Below are positions 46,312-56,902 of a DNA stretch of 64,000 nt, in pieces (within the stretch, counting starts at the first letter, position 1; each line of letters begins with the position of its first letter). Position numbers and translations under genes: made by a program. The DNA is taken from contig KN832875.1 in NCBI GenBank assembly GCA_000827325.1, forward strand, positions 1,178,001 through 1,242,000. The letters are read 5' to 3'. The DNA comes from Oidiodendron maius Zn. Its lineage: Eukaryota > Ascomycota > Leotiomycetes > Myxotrichaceae. Under the pieces are notes generated by a model. The model was not told the origin of the DNA and made no database searches. It saw only the letters and a program-made list of their open reading frames with translations.

Positions 46312-47530
46312 TCACTCGCCCTTTAAATGACCGTTGCTTCCTGCCGCTGGCTTCAGCTCCTTGCGAAGAACTACCTCCGGAAGTGAGGAGACAACACCTG
46401 GCCAGTTCAACGCATACTTGTCCTGGCTCTGAGTCATACAATATCGGAGCCAGATAGCCCAGACGATATAAAAGTAGGATCCCACTCCAGTCATGATGTG
46501 CCTATGCTATGTCAGTTATAGATTAACTGGGTATGTCTTGCGCGAGGCACTTACCACCACCCATGACCTTCCAACAGAATGCCCCATGGCAGGCCAATTT
46601 GACGGCGCCAGCGTCGAATATTTGAACAGTAAATTCGATCCAAACCCCAAATAGCAAAGCCGCCCAAGAATATAGACAATCCAATTGCCACCATCCACCA
46701 CATCTCCTTGAGAATTATCTTATCCCTCTGCTCATTAACCAGCTGCAGAGCCTTAGAGCTAGACCCAGAGCCATTCGTAGCCTTCTTTCGCAGGGATGGT
46801 CGTAGATTAACTTCCATCATATACATTGACCGCACGACCACAATAATCGTAATGAGGGCGAAGGCATTCTGATGGAAGACCGGATCTTGCAGGTAGTGGT
46901 AATATAGCTTTTCAACAGATTAGAGAGCATATTTAAGAAGGACGGGATTCACATACAGTGATGAATAATCCAAGTGAAACTAACGAGACTCCTAATACTT
47001 GCAGAAACCGAGCAGATCGTTGGAGGGAGAAAGATGCATACAGCATTATCAGGGAGCTATATATCATAGAGAGCTAGCAAGTTTTAGTAAATTGAACAGT
47101 CAAGCGATATCTAAGGGCAAAAACCTCATCCACAAGCTGCATAGGATCTAGGACTTTGATCAACATCCAACTAGTCAAAAAGGATGGCATAATACTCACA
47201 TTTAAGCGTGCTATGGAACGCAAAGCTGCCACTTCCAACCATAACGTAGCCTATGAATGCAACCAAGAAGATGGTATCGTGGCCATACTTGAGGCAATTT
47301 CGTATGCCCTTAACACCAAGGGCTATGAATAGGATGTTTGTGAGTGTGTTGACAATCTCCGCACTGTAAATGGTAACGTAGTAGTCCTCTGTAGTCACAG
47401 TTAGTAAGGCTCTATTGTTATCGAGGAATTGAAGTGTAGTACCTTCACACCAGTTGATTGTAGATGTCACCGGCGCCCAGAAACCTTCCTGCGAAGGCGG
47501 GTATGGTATAGACGGCCACTGAAAAGCCAT
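46312..47530 (-). CDS. YPC1: Alkaline ceramidase (Ypc1/Ydc1 family)
   Basis: Endoplasmic-reticulum hydrolase cleaving phyto- or dihydroceramide to sphingoid base and fatty acid. Exons 47530-47443, 47388-47200, 47147-47125 (23 nt), 47073-46957, 46907-46555 and 46501-46312 give 319 aa. Seven membrane segments of the CREST superfamily are seen. Metal and active-site marks are TSTINWCEEDY, GSFAFHSTLKYPMQLVDE and GHGWWHIMTG, giving the His and Asp ligands. The C-terminus is short and polar. The donor of the 23-nt exon is the weak GTTTTT. Divergent from prefoldin 1. Substrate preference cannot be read from sequence. Confidence 0.94.
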
Positions 47531-48164
47531 ACCTCCCGATATGTAGGCAGAGTTCTCACAGGCTGTTTGGCAATCCGCGTGCCGAGAAGCTCCGGCTGCA
47601 GCGAGTCGATTGCTGGCTTGCGATATTTGAGGCCCGTGAGGTCAATGGGAAGTAGAATAAGAAGCTTGTGGTGATGAAGAGAAACGGGTTCGGGCGAACA
47701 GAGAAGTATTGGACAAGTAGGTGGAAACTGGATTGTTACTGTAGCGATCGAATGTTGTACAGTAAGATCTTGGTTTTTTGTACTCTCGGACGGAATCAGG
47801 CACCTGTGATGTATCAAGTACCTGACACTCTAGCATAAATCCGGCAAGGCCGGAGGTACACGATACGTTTACGGCTACCGATCTATTGGTAGGTGGCATG
47901 AAGAGAACCAAGGAACAACCTGCATTGTCTTATCGCCACGTGCAGCGGGGATGTAAGATCTTACAGGAGGAGTCTACGGTGTCTCATGTCACGTGCAATA
48001 ATTCTCTCGTATTTCCTTCAAGAAACTGCCAGCCCGCTTTGCCCATGCACCAAAACACAAAGCAGGAACGCAACACGATATCGTGCATACGCGATATCGG
48101 CCTGAAGATAAGTACCTTAAATTTAATCAGGGACCGGATCAGAACTTGATCGCCTTGTGACAAT
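47531..48164. promoter_or_regulatory. Divergent region ceramidase / prefoldin 1
   Basis: 634 bp between two start codons. Frames on the minus strand here have no family features. Two CGATATCG palindromes lie near the prefoldin end (separate entry). Confidence 0.45.
48074..48099 (+). promoter_or_regulatory. Paired CGATATCG palindromes upstream of prefoldin 1
   Basis: A perfect 12-bp palindrome CACGATATCGTG (48074-48085), followed by a second CGATATCG core (48092-48099) 16 bp after the first. The pair ends 65 bp before the start codon, a plausible place for a dimeric regulator. Function is inferred only. Confidence 0.4.
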
Positions 48165-48707
48165 ATGTCGATCCCAAACGAAGCTCTCCAGAAGGTCAGT
48201 CCACAGCAATGCGGCAGACTCCCTTGCAACTCAGTAAGAAGTCAATTATCCAGGCCACTGACAGTGGCATTTCCAGCTTGTTCAAGAAATCGAGAGCCAG
48301 GCTATCACGGCCCAGCAACAGATCAACGTAGTCAGATCCCAAATAGCAGCCAAGCAACGCGAAATTCGCATGCTCCAGCTCACCTCGAATGAGGTCTCTA
48401 CACTGCCTCCAGAGACCAATGTCTACGAAGGTGTGGGCAAAATGTAGGTGGCGTCCTTCCCCACGCTCGCCGGTCCTTAGGTCCTTGTGCCGGATTTGTA
48501 TGGTCACGAGATGTCATTGCCTAACCTTCTCATTACAGGTTCGTATTCAGCCCTATAGGGGAAGTAGACAAGAGGTTATCCACCGAAACCACAGAACTAA
48601 AAACGGACGTCGAGAATCTGGGGAAGAAGCTACAATATCTCGAGACCACGCATAAGAATAGCCGCGAACACATTGATCAAATCTTCAAGAGCGGAGGGCG
48701 TGCATAA
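48165..48707 (+). CDS. PFD1: Prefoldin subunit 1
   Basis: Beta-type subunit of the prefoldin (GimC) chaperone. Exons 48165-48194, 48277-48443 and 48539-48707 give 121 aa, as expected. Seen: LQKLVQEIESQAITAQQQINVVRSQIAAKQREIRML (shown in part: AITAQQQINVVRSQIAAK) as first arm, the hairpin LPPETNVYEGVGKMFV with FSPIGEVDKRL, and the second arm TTELKTDVENLGKKLQYLE. The first exon is just ten codons. Very confident. Confidence 0.95.
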
Positions 48708-49629
48708 CGAACCCGTCTTGAAAGTTGGGGGCCGGACCGGACTGAGATGCTGTGAACGCAGGGGTTCCCGTCCACGAACACAGCACCTGGAAAGAGATTG
48801 GGTGCAGAGAACAAGGACAGAAGAATACTCTTTGCCACCGGCAGACCGCTTCATGAAGGTCCTATACAGTGAGGCATACCTCGCTCACAAAAAAAACTAG
48901 AGGTTTGGAGGATGCGCGGTTGATAGGCACAGTTGGATGTTCCTAAACCGCAGTTTGAAACGTCCCGTAAATGCAAACCTAGTCTGAAGCAATTTTCTTG
49001 GCGCTTGTTAGAACAGTGTTAGTTCCTGACGCGGTCACGATGAGCCCGACATCTTTTGGGGGCGTTCCACAAGCCCAACAATTATCAATACGTAACACGT
49101 GAAGGCAGCCAGGCAACATCTCCAAAGATGTGCAGTTCACAGCGCTGGGCGGCAAGTGCACCATTCTGTGGCGCGCTCACGACAACCAGTGGGGACAGAG
49201 TAACACTGGCTGCAAAAAATTGGGCAAGTATTCTCGCTGAGATGGAGCTAGGTGGGTTCTGCTTCTGCATTGCACCTGTTGGCTCCAGAGTCAGTAATGC
49301 AACCTGTTTGGGCCGTGTTGTCGTCGTCTCGGCTCACCCTGCGGAGTCGACCAGCCTCCCCTCCTTCTCACCCCCTTCAGCTGACACCGCTGCCTCTTCC
49401 ATCCTACACCTTCTTTTTTCCTCTGCAGCGACCAGCTGGGCTCGTGTCTTTGATCCACCGCGTTCCTCGTCTCCCAGTAATCCCTCTGGCCACTCTTGGC
49501 CCTCATATTGCGAGTGACCTTTGCAGCCTTGCTGGTATTGGCTTATCGCAAAGGATCGCGACCTCCCCACCACCGATTTTGCAGTGATTTAGGGTCTGAT
49601 TAGAAACCAACCTCTCACCCTCCGCAACC
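48708..49629. other. Long intergenic region before the coiled-coil gene
   Basis: 922 bp between co-directional genes. The part 49330-49480 is pyrimidine-rich like a fungal promoter. A 153-codon frame at 49056-49517 is cysteine- and serine-rich by composition and is not called. A long 5' leader is likely. Confidence 0.45.
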
Positions 49630-50917
49630 ATGAGCAGCTACTACGATGACGACGAGGATCTCGATATCCATATTCGCCGAGGCCGGGCAGCGTCTCCCGT
49701 CTACCATGAGCATCATCGTTACCAACCGCCCCCCCCTCCTCCTCCGCCGATGGCGGTCGGACGGCCTGTCTATTACACCCATGGATCAAACTATCTCGTC
49801 GCCGAGCCAAGCGCCCCTGTAAGAAGGTCGCATTCCTCGAGCCACCGAGGCAGCCCAGAGAGGGCCGCTCCCGCTCCCGTCGTTATCAATAACATCTATA
49901 AGGAATATGACGACGATGACGACGATGAAAGGCACTATCTCCAGCTGGCTCGGCCCGTTGGTCGAGCACGATCCAGATCGAGATCACACTCCTACGCCTC
50001 GCCCCGCTCTTCACGGGAAAACTATGAACTAGAGCAAACTCGCAAGGAACTCGAGGGGTTCAAGATGCAGGTTGAGCGAGAGAAGGAAGAGAAACGCATC
50101 AAGAAGGAGATGGAATTGAAGAGACTACGCCTGGAGAAAGAAGCAGAGGAAGAGAAAGAACGGGTCAAAAAGGAGTCCGCAGCAGCTATTGAGAAATATA
50201 AGTTAGAGCAGGCCGAGAAGGCGGCCAAGGAGAAGAAAGAAAAGGAGGAAAGGGAAAAGGAGTACCAGGCACGAATCCGCGACGACCTTCGGAAATCAGG
50301 TATGGAAGCTCTACTCAACGTCTCCTCTGCACGAGGTGCTCTTTATTCGACGGGATTCTAACTAGGGGACTCTCTAGGCATGTCCGATAGACAAATCGAG
50401 GATGTTTTGAATAAAGACAAAGCGGTCGGTACCTCCTCCTCCCGACCCACCTACACGAAGATGTCCCGAAGGCACCTCTCTATCGAAACCCTGAATAAAT
50501 ACCGGATCGACTACGAATTCGACGTGGTACTGTATCTTACTCGGTTCTCTTCCCCGCAAGTGCTAACACGGTACAGGATCCTGACTATGTCCTAATCAAA
50601 CGATGGGTTCCAGGTGTGTAATCCCTTTTCCAGCCCTTCAATACCTTTAGTGATGGTGCTGTGTACTTGCGCTCTCGGGAGACCGCTGACCCTGGTCTCT
50701 AATGACTTGCTAACTACTCATAGAACACGAACAAGACATCTTGTGGGCCCATACTCGTGAGATCAGAGAGCAGAGACAGCCGGTTCTCCTTGCTATTGAG
50801 GCCAAAAAGAAACATGGCGAGACCGAATTTGAGTTCGTGCGGAAGAAGAAGCACCACGACAGGAGACCATCCCCTTCTCCGCTCGTCACTTTTCTTGCTG
50901 GAGGCCGACCGCGCTGA
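49630..50917 (+). CDS. Uncharacterised fungal coiled-coil protein with conserved C-terminal domain
   Basis: Function unknown. Exons 49630-50299, 50378-50526, 50577-50613 and 50724-50917 give 349 aa. The N-terminus is acidic (MSSYYDDDEDLDIHIRRGR), then comes P8, a run of six Asp and an RS-like patch (RARSRSRSHSY). A highly charged E/K/R helix spans about 140-215. The C-terminal part, DRQIEDVLNKDKAV, PTYTKMSRRHLSIETLNKY and DPDYVLIKRWVPEHEQDILW, looks like a small domain widespread in Pezizomycotina (possibly the one catalogued as DUF8035; this name is from memory). Four exons join the domain in frame. No membrane segment. Confidence 0.8.
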
Positions 50918-51204
50918 GCAAGCTTTGGTCCAATACACGATTTACGGACGCATCTCTGAGGTTAGATTTTGCGGAAGTTGGGACTTTTCTGGAGTTGGTT
51001 CGTCGTTGCATTGAGACGTATTATTTTATACCAAATCGAACACACAGAATACCCGACTCAACATAAACCGGCCTCAAGATGGACGTTGAATGATGAGATG
51101 GACATGCCACGAATGGAATGAGGAATGTTTGGATGTTTTGTCTATTTAGTTAAAACGGTCTGATTTTGAGTGGTATTGTTGATTGCCATATTCAAACAGT
51201 ATTC

Positions 51205-52227
51205 TTACAGAACGCCTTCTTCGCCGTGCGTGGACTTCCAAACAAGCTCTGCCCTTCTAATCATCTCCTCATAGAGTGTCCAAGCCAAAGCAGAGCTCAT
51301 CGCCTTGCGGCCCATTCGCAACCCTAAGCCATCGAACAAAGACTTCAAGCCGTCGTTCCGAACCATCATGCGCACAGCATGAAGCATGTTGCGATACCTA
51401 TTCGGCTGTAGCTGTATGCGAGTCTTGATAGCATCGAACGGGTTTGTAAAGGTTGTTGCCAAACCAGCTGCCAACATACCGGAGCTAAAGTTGATGGATG
51501 CTGAAGTAGATCCCTTCATGTCAACCGACAGCTCCTCTCTAACCGGGACCTTTTGTGCGAGCAGGCTCAGCCTTTTCTTGCACTGCTCGTAAAACAACAC
51601 ATAAAGCCCCGCATATGGCGCATCCCGTATGGCCGTAGCCCCAAACCCTGAGAAGAATCCCCGCAGACCCTCAGTCTTCAGAATATCCTTCCCGGCACCC
51701 AAAATCGATTGATAAGAGTAGAGATTCGACTCATAGCGCACTTTAATGACAGTCATCGGCATCAAGATAAACCCTGCCGTTGTCCTAGCTATGGCACCAG
51801 TCGTAAGGTTTGCGAGGTTGGAAAGTTTCGGGAGGGAAGATGAGTATGATGGAGCTTGGATATTCTCGATGGCCATGGGCCGCAGAAGGTTGGAGCGGGC
51901 GACATGCTGGCGTAGCGCATTCAAGCCCGTAAAGTAGATGGCAGAGCCAAACCCAGTCCGCAGAGTCGAGGGAGCAGCTCCGCGCCAGAACGATCGGATA
52001 GGATTGGGCGAGTTCGAGATTTCGCGGATGGCAGCAAGCAAAGATGTGCTACCGGACTGCTGCACCCGAGTTTTGAGAAGGTCGGCGGGCTGCAAAAGGG
52101 CCGCCGAGAGGACGCCAGACCCCAGACCAGCTATAAAGTGGAATGCTGCAAAGGCTCTCAGCAGATGATTGTGAGTTAGAGGGGAGGGGGTTGTTACAAG
52201 ACGACGATTTTCTGGCAGGCGTGCCAT
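51205..52227 (-). CDS. HEM25: Mitochondrial glycine carrier Hem25 (SLC25A38)
   Basis: Inner-membrane carrier importing glycine for 5-aminolevulinate synthesis, hence heme. Single exon, 340 aa. Three carrier repeats with signatures [22 protein letters not shown] and [11 protein letters not shown] are visible, each followed by the [29 protein letters not shown] and [12 protein letters not shown] matches. [14 protein letters not shown] is characteristic of the SLC25A38 group. Intronless, unlike most neighbours. Convergent with the coiled-coil gene and divergent from NIT2. Confident. Confidence 0.94.
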   Translation of the reverse strand: MARLPENRRLVTTPSPLTHNHLLRAFAAFHFIAGLGSGVLSAALLQPADLLKTRVQQSGSTSLLAAIREISNSPNPIRSFWRGAAPSTLRTGFGSAIYFTGLNALRQHVARSNLLRPMAIENIQAPSYSSSLPKLSNLANLTTGAIARTTAGFILMPMTVIKVRYESNLYSYQSILGAGKDILKTEGLRGFFSGFGATAIRDAPYAGLYVLFYEQCKKRLSLLAQKVPVREELSVDMKGSTSASINFSSGMLAAGLATTFTNPFDAIKTRIQLQPNRYRNMLHAVRMMVRNDGLKSLFDGLGLRMGRKAMSSALAWTLYEEMIRRAELVWKSTHGEEGVL

Positions 52228-52616
52228 TTGACATTTCGATCTCTGTTCAAAGTAACATTCCGAACCGACTCATGAGGTCGATTGACTTGTGCAGACGTTC
52301 TCCCCCGAGTGCATACAGTAGAATATCATACAAGGTAGGGCATTGGAGGAAAGCTGGTTTGAAGTTAGCTAGAATCAAGAAAGAATTTCAGAGCTGGGCC
52401 GGTATTCGCGACGTCATGCCCGCTGACGGATCAAATTTCGAATACGATTGCCAGCCGAGCCATCCACACGACGCCAATGTGCTATAACATGAGAGACTGC
52501 GCCGTGCCCTAGTCACTTGATCATAAGTCGGAACACAAGAAGACTAATATACTCTTTTACTATTTGGCCTGTCTAGATCTCTTCGTCTCCTAAAAGTCCC
52601 CCATTCAGAACAAGTC
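52228..52616. promoter_or_regulatory. Divergent region HEM25 / NIT2
   Basis: 389 bp between start codons; no special elements recognised. Confidence 0.45.
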
Positions 52617-53753
52617 ATGGCGATTGTTGTAAGCGTTTGACATGGATCTCTTTGCCATACACTTGTTTTATATCTATAAAGCGTCTATCTGCAATAGCTA
52701 AGCCTTGTTTCAGGCTATAGGTCAGCTCTGCTCAACGGCATCACTGAACCACAATCTGGCCCTCTGCCAAGTGTTAATAAAAAAGGCAGTGGAAGCTGGA
52801 GCAAAAGTATGTGCTCTCTACCGCCTCTGTCTCCGTCATTCACATTTCTAGGCACTTTTCCTTCCTGAAGCGACTGAGTAAGAGGCGTCTCACCAGATAC
52901 CATTTCCTGACAAAGTTTGTTGCTGTACTGTTACTCTCTTACAGTACAGCTCTCCTACACAGAACCGGGCAGGACTCAACGTAGCGTGGGACCAATATAT
53001 CCTACCGCTGCTGACTTATTCCCTCAGTTATATAGCCTCTAGCCCCTCAGAATCAGTATCACTGGCACAGCCTATGGATAGAAGTCCCTTTGTTCTCGGC
53101 TTAAGAAGAGCTGCCAAAGAATTTGCTTTGGCAATAAATGTTGGAATTCACGTACCTGCGGAAGAGGGCAAACTCAGCAATAGGAGCTGCTGGATCAACG
53201 AGAGAGGAGAGATCGAGGCATTTTATGACAAGCTGCATTTATTTGATTATGGTTCCTTGAAAGAGAGTAACAGTGTGACAGCTGGGAATGCTATCGTCCC
53301 TCCTATAGAAACCATTGTGGGCCGTGTTGGCCTCACGATATGTTTTGATGTAATACGTTTCCCTGAATTGGCAGCCATCATCTAACATGACACAAGCTTC
53401 GATTTCCTGAGATCGGGTTGGCTCTGAAACGCCAGGATGCTCAAATCATTACATATCCGTCAGCGTTTACAATTCCAACTGGACAGGCGCATTGGGAGGT
53501 CTTGCTGAGATCAAGGGCCATAGAGACGCAAGCATATATTATTGCAGCTGCTCAGGTTGGCCCCCATAATGCAAAACGGAAAAGTTATGGCCACTCTATG
53601 GTTGTGGATCCTTGGGGTAAGATACTCTTGGACTTGCCGGGGGACAGCACGGAACCGGAAGTTGGGATTGTGGACATTGATTTGGACTATAGAGAGAAGA
53701 TTAAAAGTGAGATGCCGCTGCTTAGAAGAACAAATGTGTATCCAGAAGTTTAG
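52617..53753 (+). CDS. NIT2: Deaminated glutathione amidase (nitrilase superfamily)
   Basis: Metabolite-repair amidase that removes deaminated glutathione made by transaminases (yeast Nit2, mammalian Nit1). Exons 52617-52628, 52714-52806, 52852-52877, 53028-53349 and 53397-53753 give 269 aa. The first exon holds only MAIV, and the third is 26 nt. The catalytic triad is visible: Glu in FLPEATDYIASSP, Lys in YDKLHLFDYG, Cys in LTICFDLRFPE (split by an intron after FD). The ends SFRRTNVYPEV-like (LLRRTNVYPEV) match the family. The third intron (150 nt) is long for this window. It probably draws on the pool made by GSH2, but linkage is likely chance. Confidence 0.92.
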
Positions 53754-54062
53754 AAATCGAGAGACACTTTTTGTGCCGTTACACTTCAGAACCCCACTAT
53801 GACAGAGGCATGTGGAAACAATGGTCATGAGTGAAAGGTTTCTAAACTTCTATATTGCTTTGAATATTATATCTAAATTTTCTACTGCCCCAGCGCCTCT
53901 GATGCAAAGTAACTGAATATCTCAGCGGCAAGTAATGTCTGTTGAACACACTTTGGTTAGTCATGGTAGGAGCCATCACTGGAGCTGCAAACCTGACGTC
54001 CCATTCCTCTATTTCATCAATGGATATCTCGTTGAGAGATACGATCTACCCCTCCCTGAGAA
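53754..54062. other. Convergent intergenic region NIT2 / OPI3
   Basis: 309 bp between stop codons; 3' UTR-like AT-rich sequence, nothing else seen. Confidence 0.45.
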
Positions 54063-54848
54063 TTATAATGCTTTCTTGCCGACTTTCTTTTGCTCCTCTG
54101 CTCTTTTTGCATAAATGTTTGCGGTGAACGGGTCTTCAAATCTCAAGGCAATGAGATACACTATGAGCACCTCGACCGTTAACAAGATTCCTGCAGGCTT
54201 CCCAAACCAAATTGCCGTTCCCAAGAAGCTCATAGCCGATCCATAATACATAGGAGCATCACTGATGTTGAAAGGGAAGCCGGTAACCATTTCATCCATC
54301 AGAATGCCAAAATAATCGCCCAAGTATGTACCCGTCACCCCAAGTGCCCACATAGAGGAGAGGACAAGAATATTTCCGCTGGCGAGAAGTGCATATGCGA
54401 TATAATTTGAAAGCTCGGTTTCAAGAAGAGGATGCGAAGGCTGGGATCTTAGAGCACGCTCGTAAAGAAAGTCGCGGAAAATTCCGATGGAAAATATTAC
54501 GATAGCCAGTCCATAGCATGCTAGACGCGAGTTTCCCCCAGCGAGCTTTGTGAGTATCTTATTGTGGTATTCTAGGACGCGTTAGGTCACCGAACGTCGA
54601 GATAGCTTGGGTTACAGACCTTGTCGAGCGACAGTACTACAAGTCAGGGAGTCAGCTCAAGATAAGTTGAGCTCATCATGGGGCATAGTGTCTTACTTCC
54701 AAAAAATAGGATTAAAAGCAATTGCAGCAGCGGCAACTATGAAGGCCGATAAGTTACGGTTGGGGTGAAAAGCGGTTGATGGTTGCATACCTGCAAGACT
54801 CCTCTGATCGAAATCAACAAGGCTATTACTGCCTATCAGGCTCGCCAT
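54063..54848 (-). CDS. OPI3: Phospholipid N-methyltransferase (Opi3/PEMT)
   Basis: Performs the last methylations of phosphatidylethanolamine to phosphatidylcholine in the endoplasmic reticulum. Exons 54848-54791, 54736-54697, 54636-54620 (17 nt) and 54571-54063 give 207 aa, the family length. Seen: FNPIFWNTVARQEYHNKILTK, SSMWALGVTGTYLGDYFGIL (SAM-binding GxG region), FPFNISDAPMYYGSAMSFLG with the PEMT signature, and VLIVYLIALRFEDPFTANIY. Four membrane segments. The lysine-rich end (KRAEEQKKVGKKAL) is typical. It borders the gene desert. Very confident. Confidence 0.95.
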
Positions 54849-56902
54849 ATTCAGCCCAGATAAATGAGAGTGAGTGGGGAGAGAGGAAGCAAGCAGTGAA
54901 CAGCCAGCAACAAATTCTGCACTTTGGTGGAAAGAGCCTGAAATTGAAGCAAAAATTATGATGCAAGCCTGCAGCTACTGTATTTACCGACCAGACGAGG
55001 GGCTACAAACTTTGGTGCTATTTAGTGAGTAGAGAGTGATGCCTCAGGTGTGCACGCATCACAGAGCGCCGCTTTTAACGACACTAGGGCGACGCTGTGG
55101 GTGAGCACAAGGCACCCCTTAAGTAGCACCCTCCTAACTCTTGACTCTATATGAGTGCAAATTAGCAAAGCGGCCAATGCTGGTAAGGAAATGGCGAATG
55201 CAAGTACATAGACCCAAATAGTCTCTTTGGGTGTTAGCTAGATAGTTATAGTAAACCTGCGAAGTTGCAGAGTCGAAATTAATAGTTTAAAGACGGTAGG
55301 TTATGTCAACAGCAAGATTATAGACGGCGAGTTCCCCGTCAGTGAAACTAAGCTCCTCTAGCTAACCAACAACATCAACAAGCTTTCTGACCTAGCGATA
55401 GCGCATTATCTTATTAGAATTTACCTATACTTCCTCTAATAGTTGCAGGGGTTCTAGAAACAAGCAAGATGATAAGTCTACTTTGAACCTTCGAGCGATA
55501 TTATTGTGTGGCCGATTAGCCGCGGCGTCGTATACCTTTGGCTCTCTTTCTATAGCAACGAAGCTTTTAAGTCCATGTTCTAAATAGAATATCGTATCGT
55601 TATCTGGATCGTCTGGGTAATGTATTGAGAAGGCAGCTTGATCACCACATTGGTATCCAGGGTATAGACAAGTCCTTGAGAGGGAGCCTAACCCCTCCCC
55701 CGCGGATGTTGAGACAGTGATCTAACTTATCCAGAAAAGAGGTACTGAATTTCAAATGAGCCATAGCTGAAGCAAGCTTCCCTGGAGAGGAATTCACCAC
55801 GTTCGGCCGTTCGAGCGGGCGCATTTTAAAATCCTGATTTTAAGTGTATCTTTCTTTATATATACCAGACTTGTTGCTTTTCTTGTATGAGAAAATCACG
55901 TTCTAAACTACGAATCGATAAGCTATACTACCGACGTGAATTAGGCTTTCTTGCTTATCAGCATCTTCGAAAGAGGTCTTAGCGTCTTGGTAGTCCTTCA
56001 AGAATTTCACAAGAGCAATACTAAAAACTAGTTTCACCTTGATATTAAGCCGCGTCAATTATAGCGAAGACTCAAGGAATACACATTTAAGGGCCAGTGT
56101 TATAAGTAAGCCTATATTCAGAAAGATTTAAGCAAGGCAAATGTAAAGAAGCGGCTCTATTTTAATGCATGATAGTATAAACTTTGATTTTGCTGAACTA
56201 TACACTTTATATCTAACTAATAACTTACTTCGTCTCTGTAGATTAATATAGAATATTATAGGCGACGAGAAGCAAAGTGTCTAAGGTATAAAGATGTACA
56301 GTCATCAAGAACTAATAAGTGATAAAATAATACATGTAATAGAAAAAATGCATATTATAAATTTAAATAACTAATTATCTTTCTGGGCAGACCACAGCCG
56401 CTATCACAGCCATATATACTACGTCTAAGGGGGGGCTATCCTTGCCATGGAAAAGAGCAGGTTAGATATAGACGTCAATGAATCTACCTTATACTCCTGA
56501 TTCAAGATAGGAAACTATAGTTCCTTTATCGAACTGTATCCCCAGCCGATATAGTAGCGCTATATAATGTTTATTATCGAGCCACGAGTGGGCCTTTAAT
56601 TTTAAGATATACTTAAATACTTTCAAAATGTGCTCGTCCGTTCCTGGTGAGCGCGGGTGATTGGCGAGGTGGGTGCAGTGGCAGCAGCTGGGCCATATTT
56701 TAATATTTTCCTGCCCTTTGACCTGTGCATACAATGTAGTAAAATTAGGTCGAACGGAATTTGAATATGTTTTAGGAGCTTGAAAAGCAGCATCGGTTAC
56801 ATTTAGCGGCAGGTAACAAGCAAGTCGATCTAATATGTTATTGCATCTATTAGACCTAGTCTCACAAACTACCTTCTCTCCTCGTTATACTCAGCATATT
56901 GA
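54849..56902. other. AT-rich gene desert with decayed coding-like sequence
   Basis: 2.05 kb with no supportable gene. Sampled 60-nt lines at 56221 and 56341 are 67-70% A+T, clearly above the genes around. Frames are short and broken. Minus-strand translation of about 55230-55640 gives protein-like pieces that faintly recall SNF2-type helicase sequence, and 56489-56734 is an 81-codon frame without known relatives. This is what a repeat or pseudogene damaged by repeat-induced mutation and drift would look like. Family and age cannot be set; no clear terminal repeats or target-site duplication were found. Confidence 0.5.

Noticed and set aside
49056-49517. 153-codon + strand frame upstream of the coiled-coil gene
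   Set aside because: Serine/cysteine-rich by base composition of a pyrimidine-rich promoter; no domain.
55230-55640. A SNF2 helicase gene in the AT-rich desert
   Set aside because: Only faint resemblance in short broken stretches and no intact helicase motif; kept as decayed sequence without a family call.
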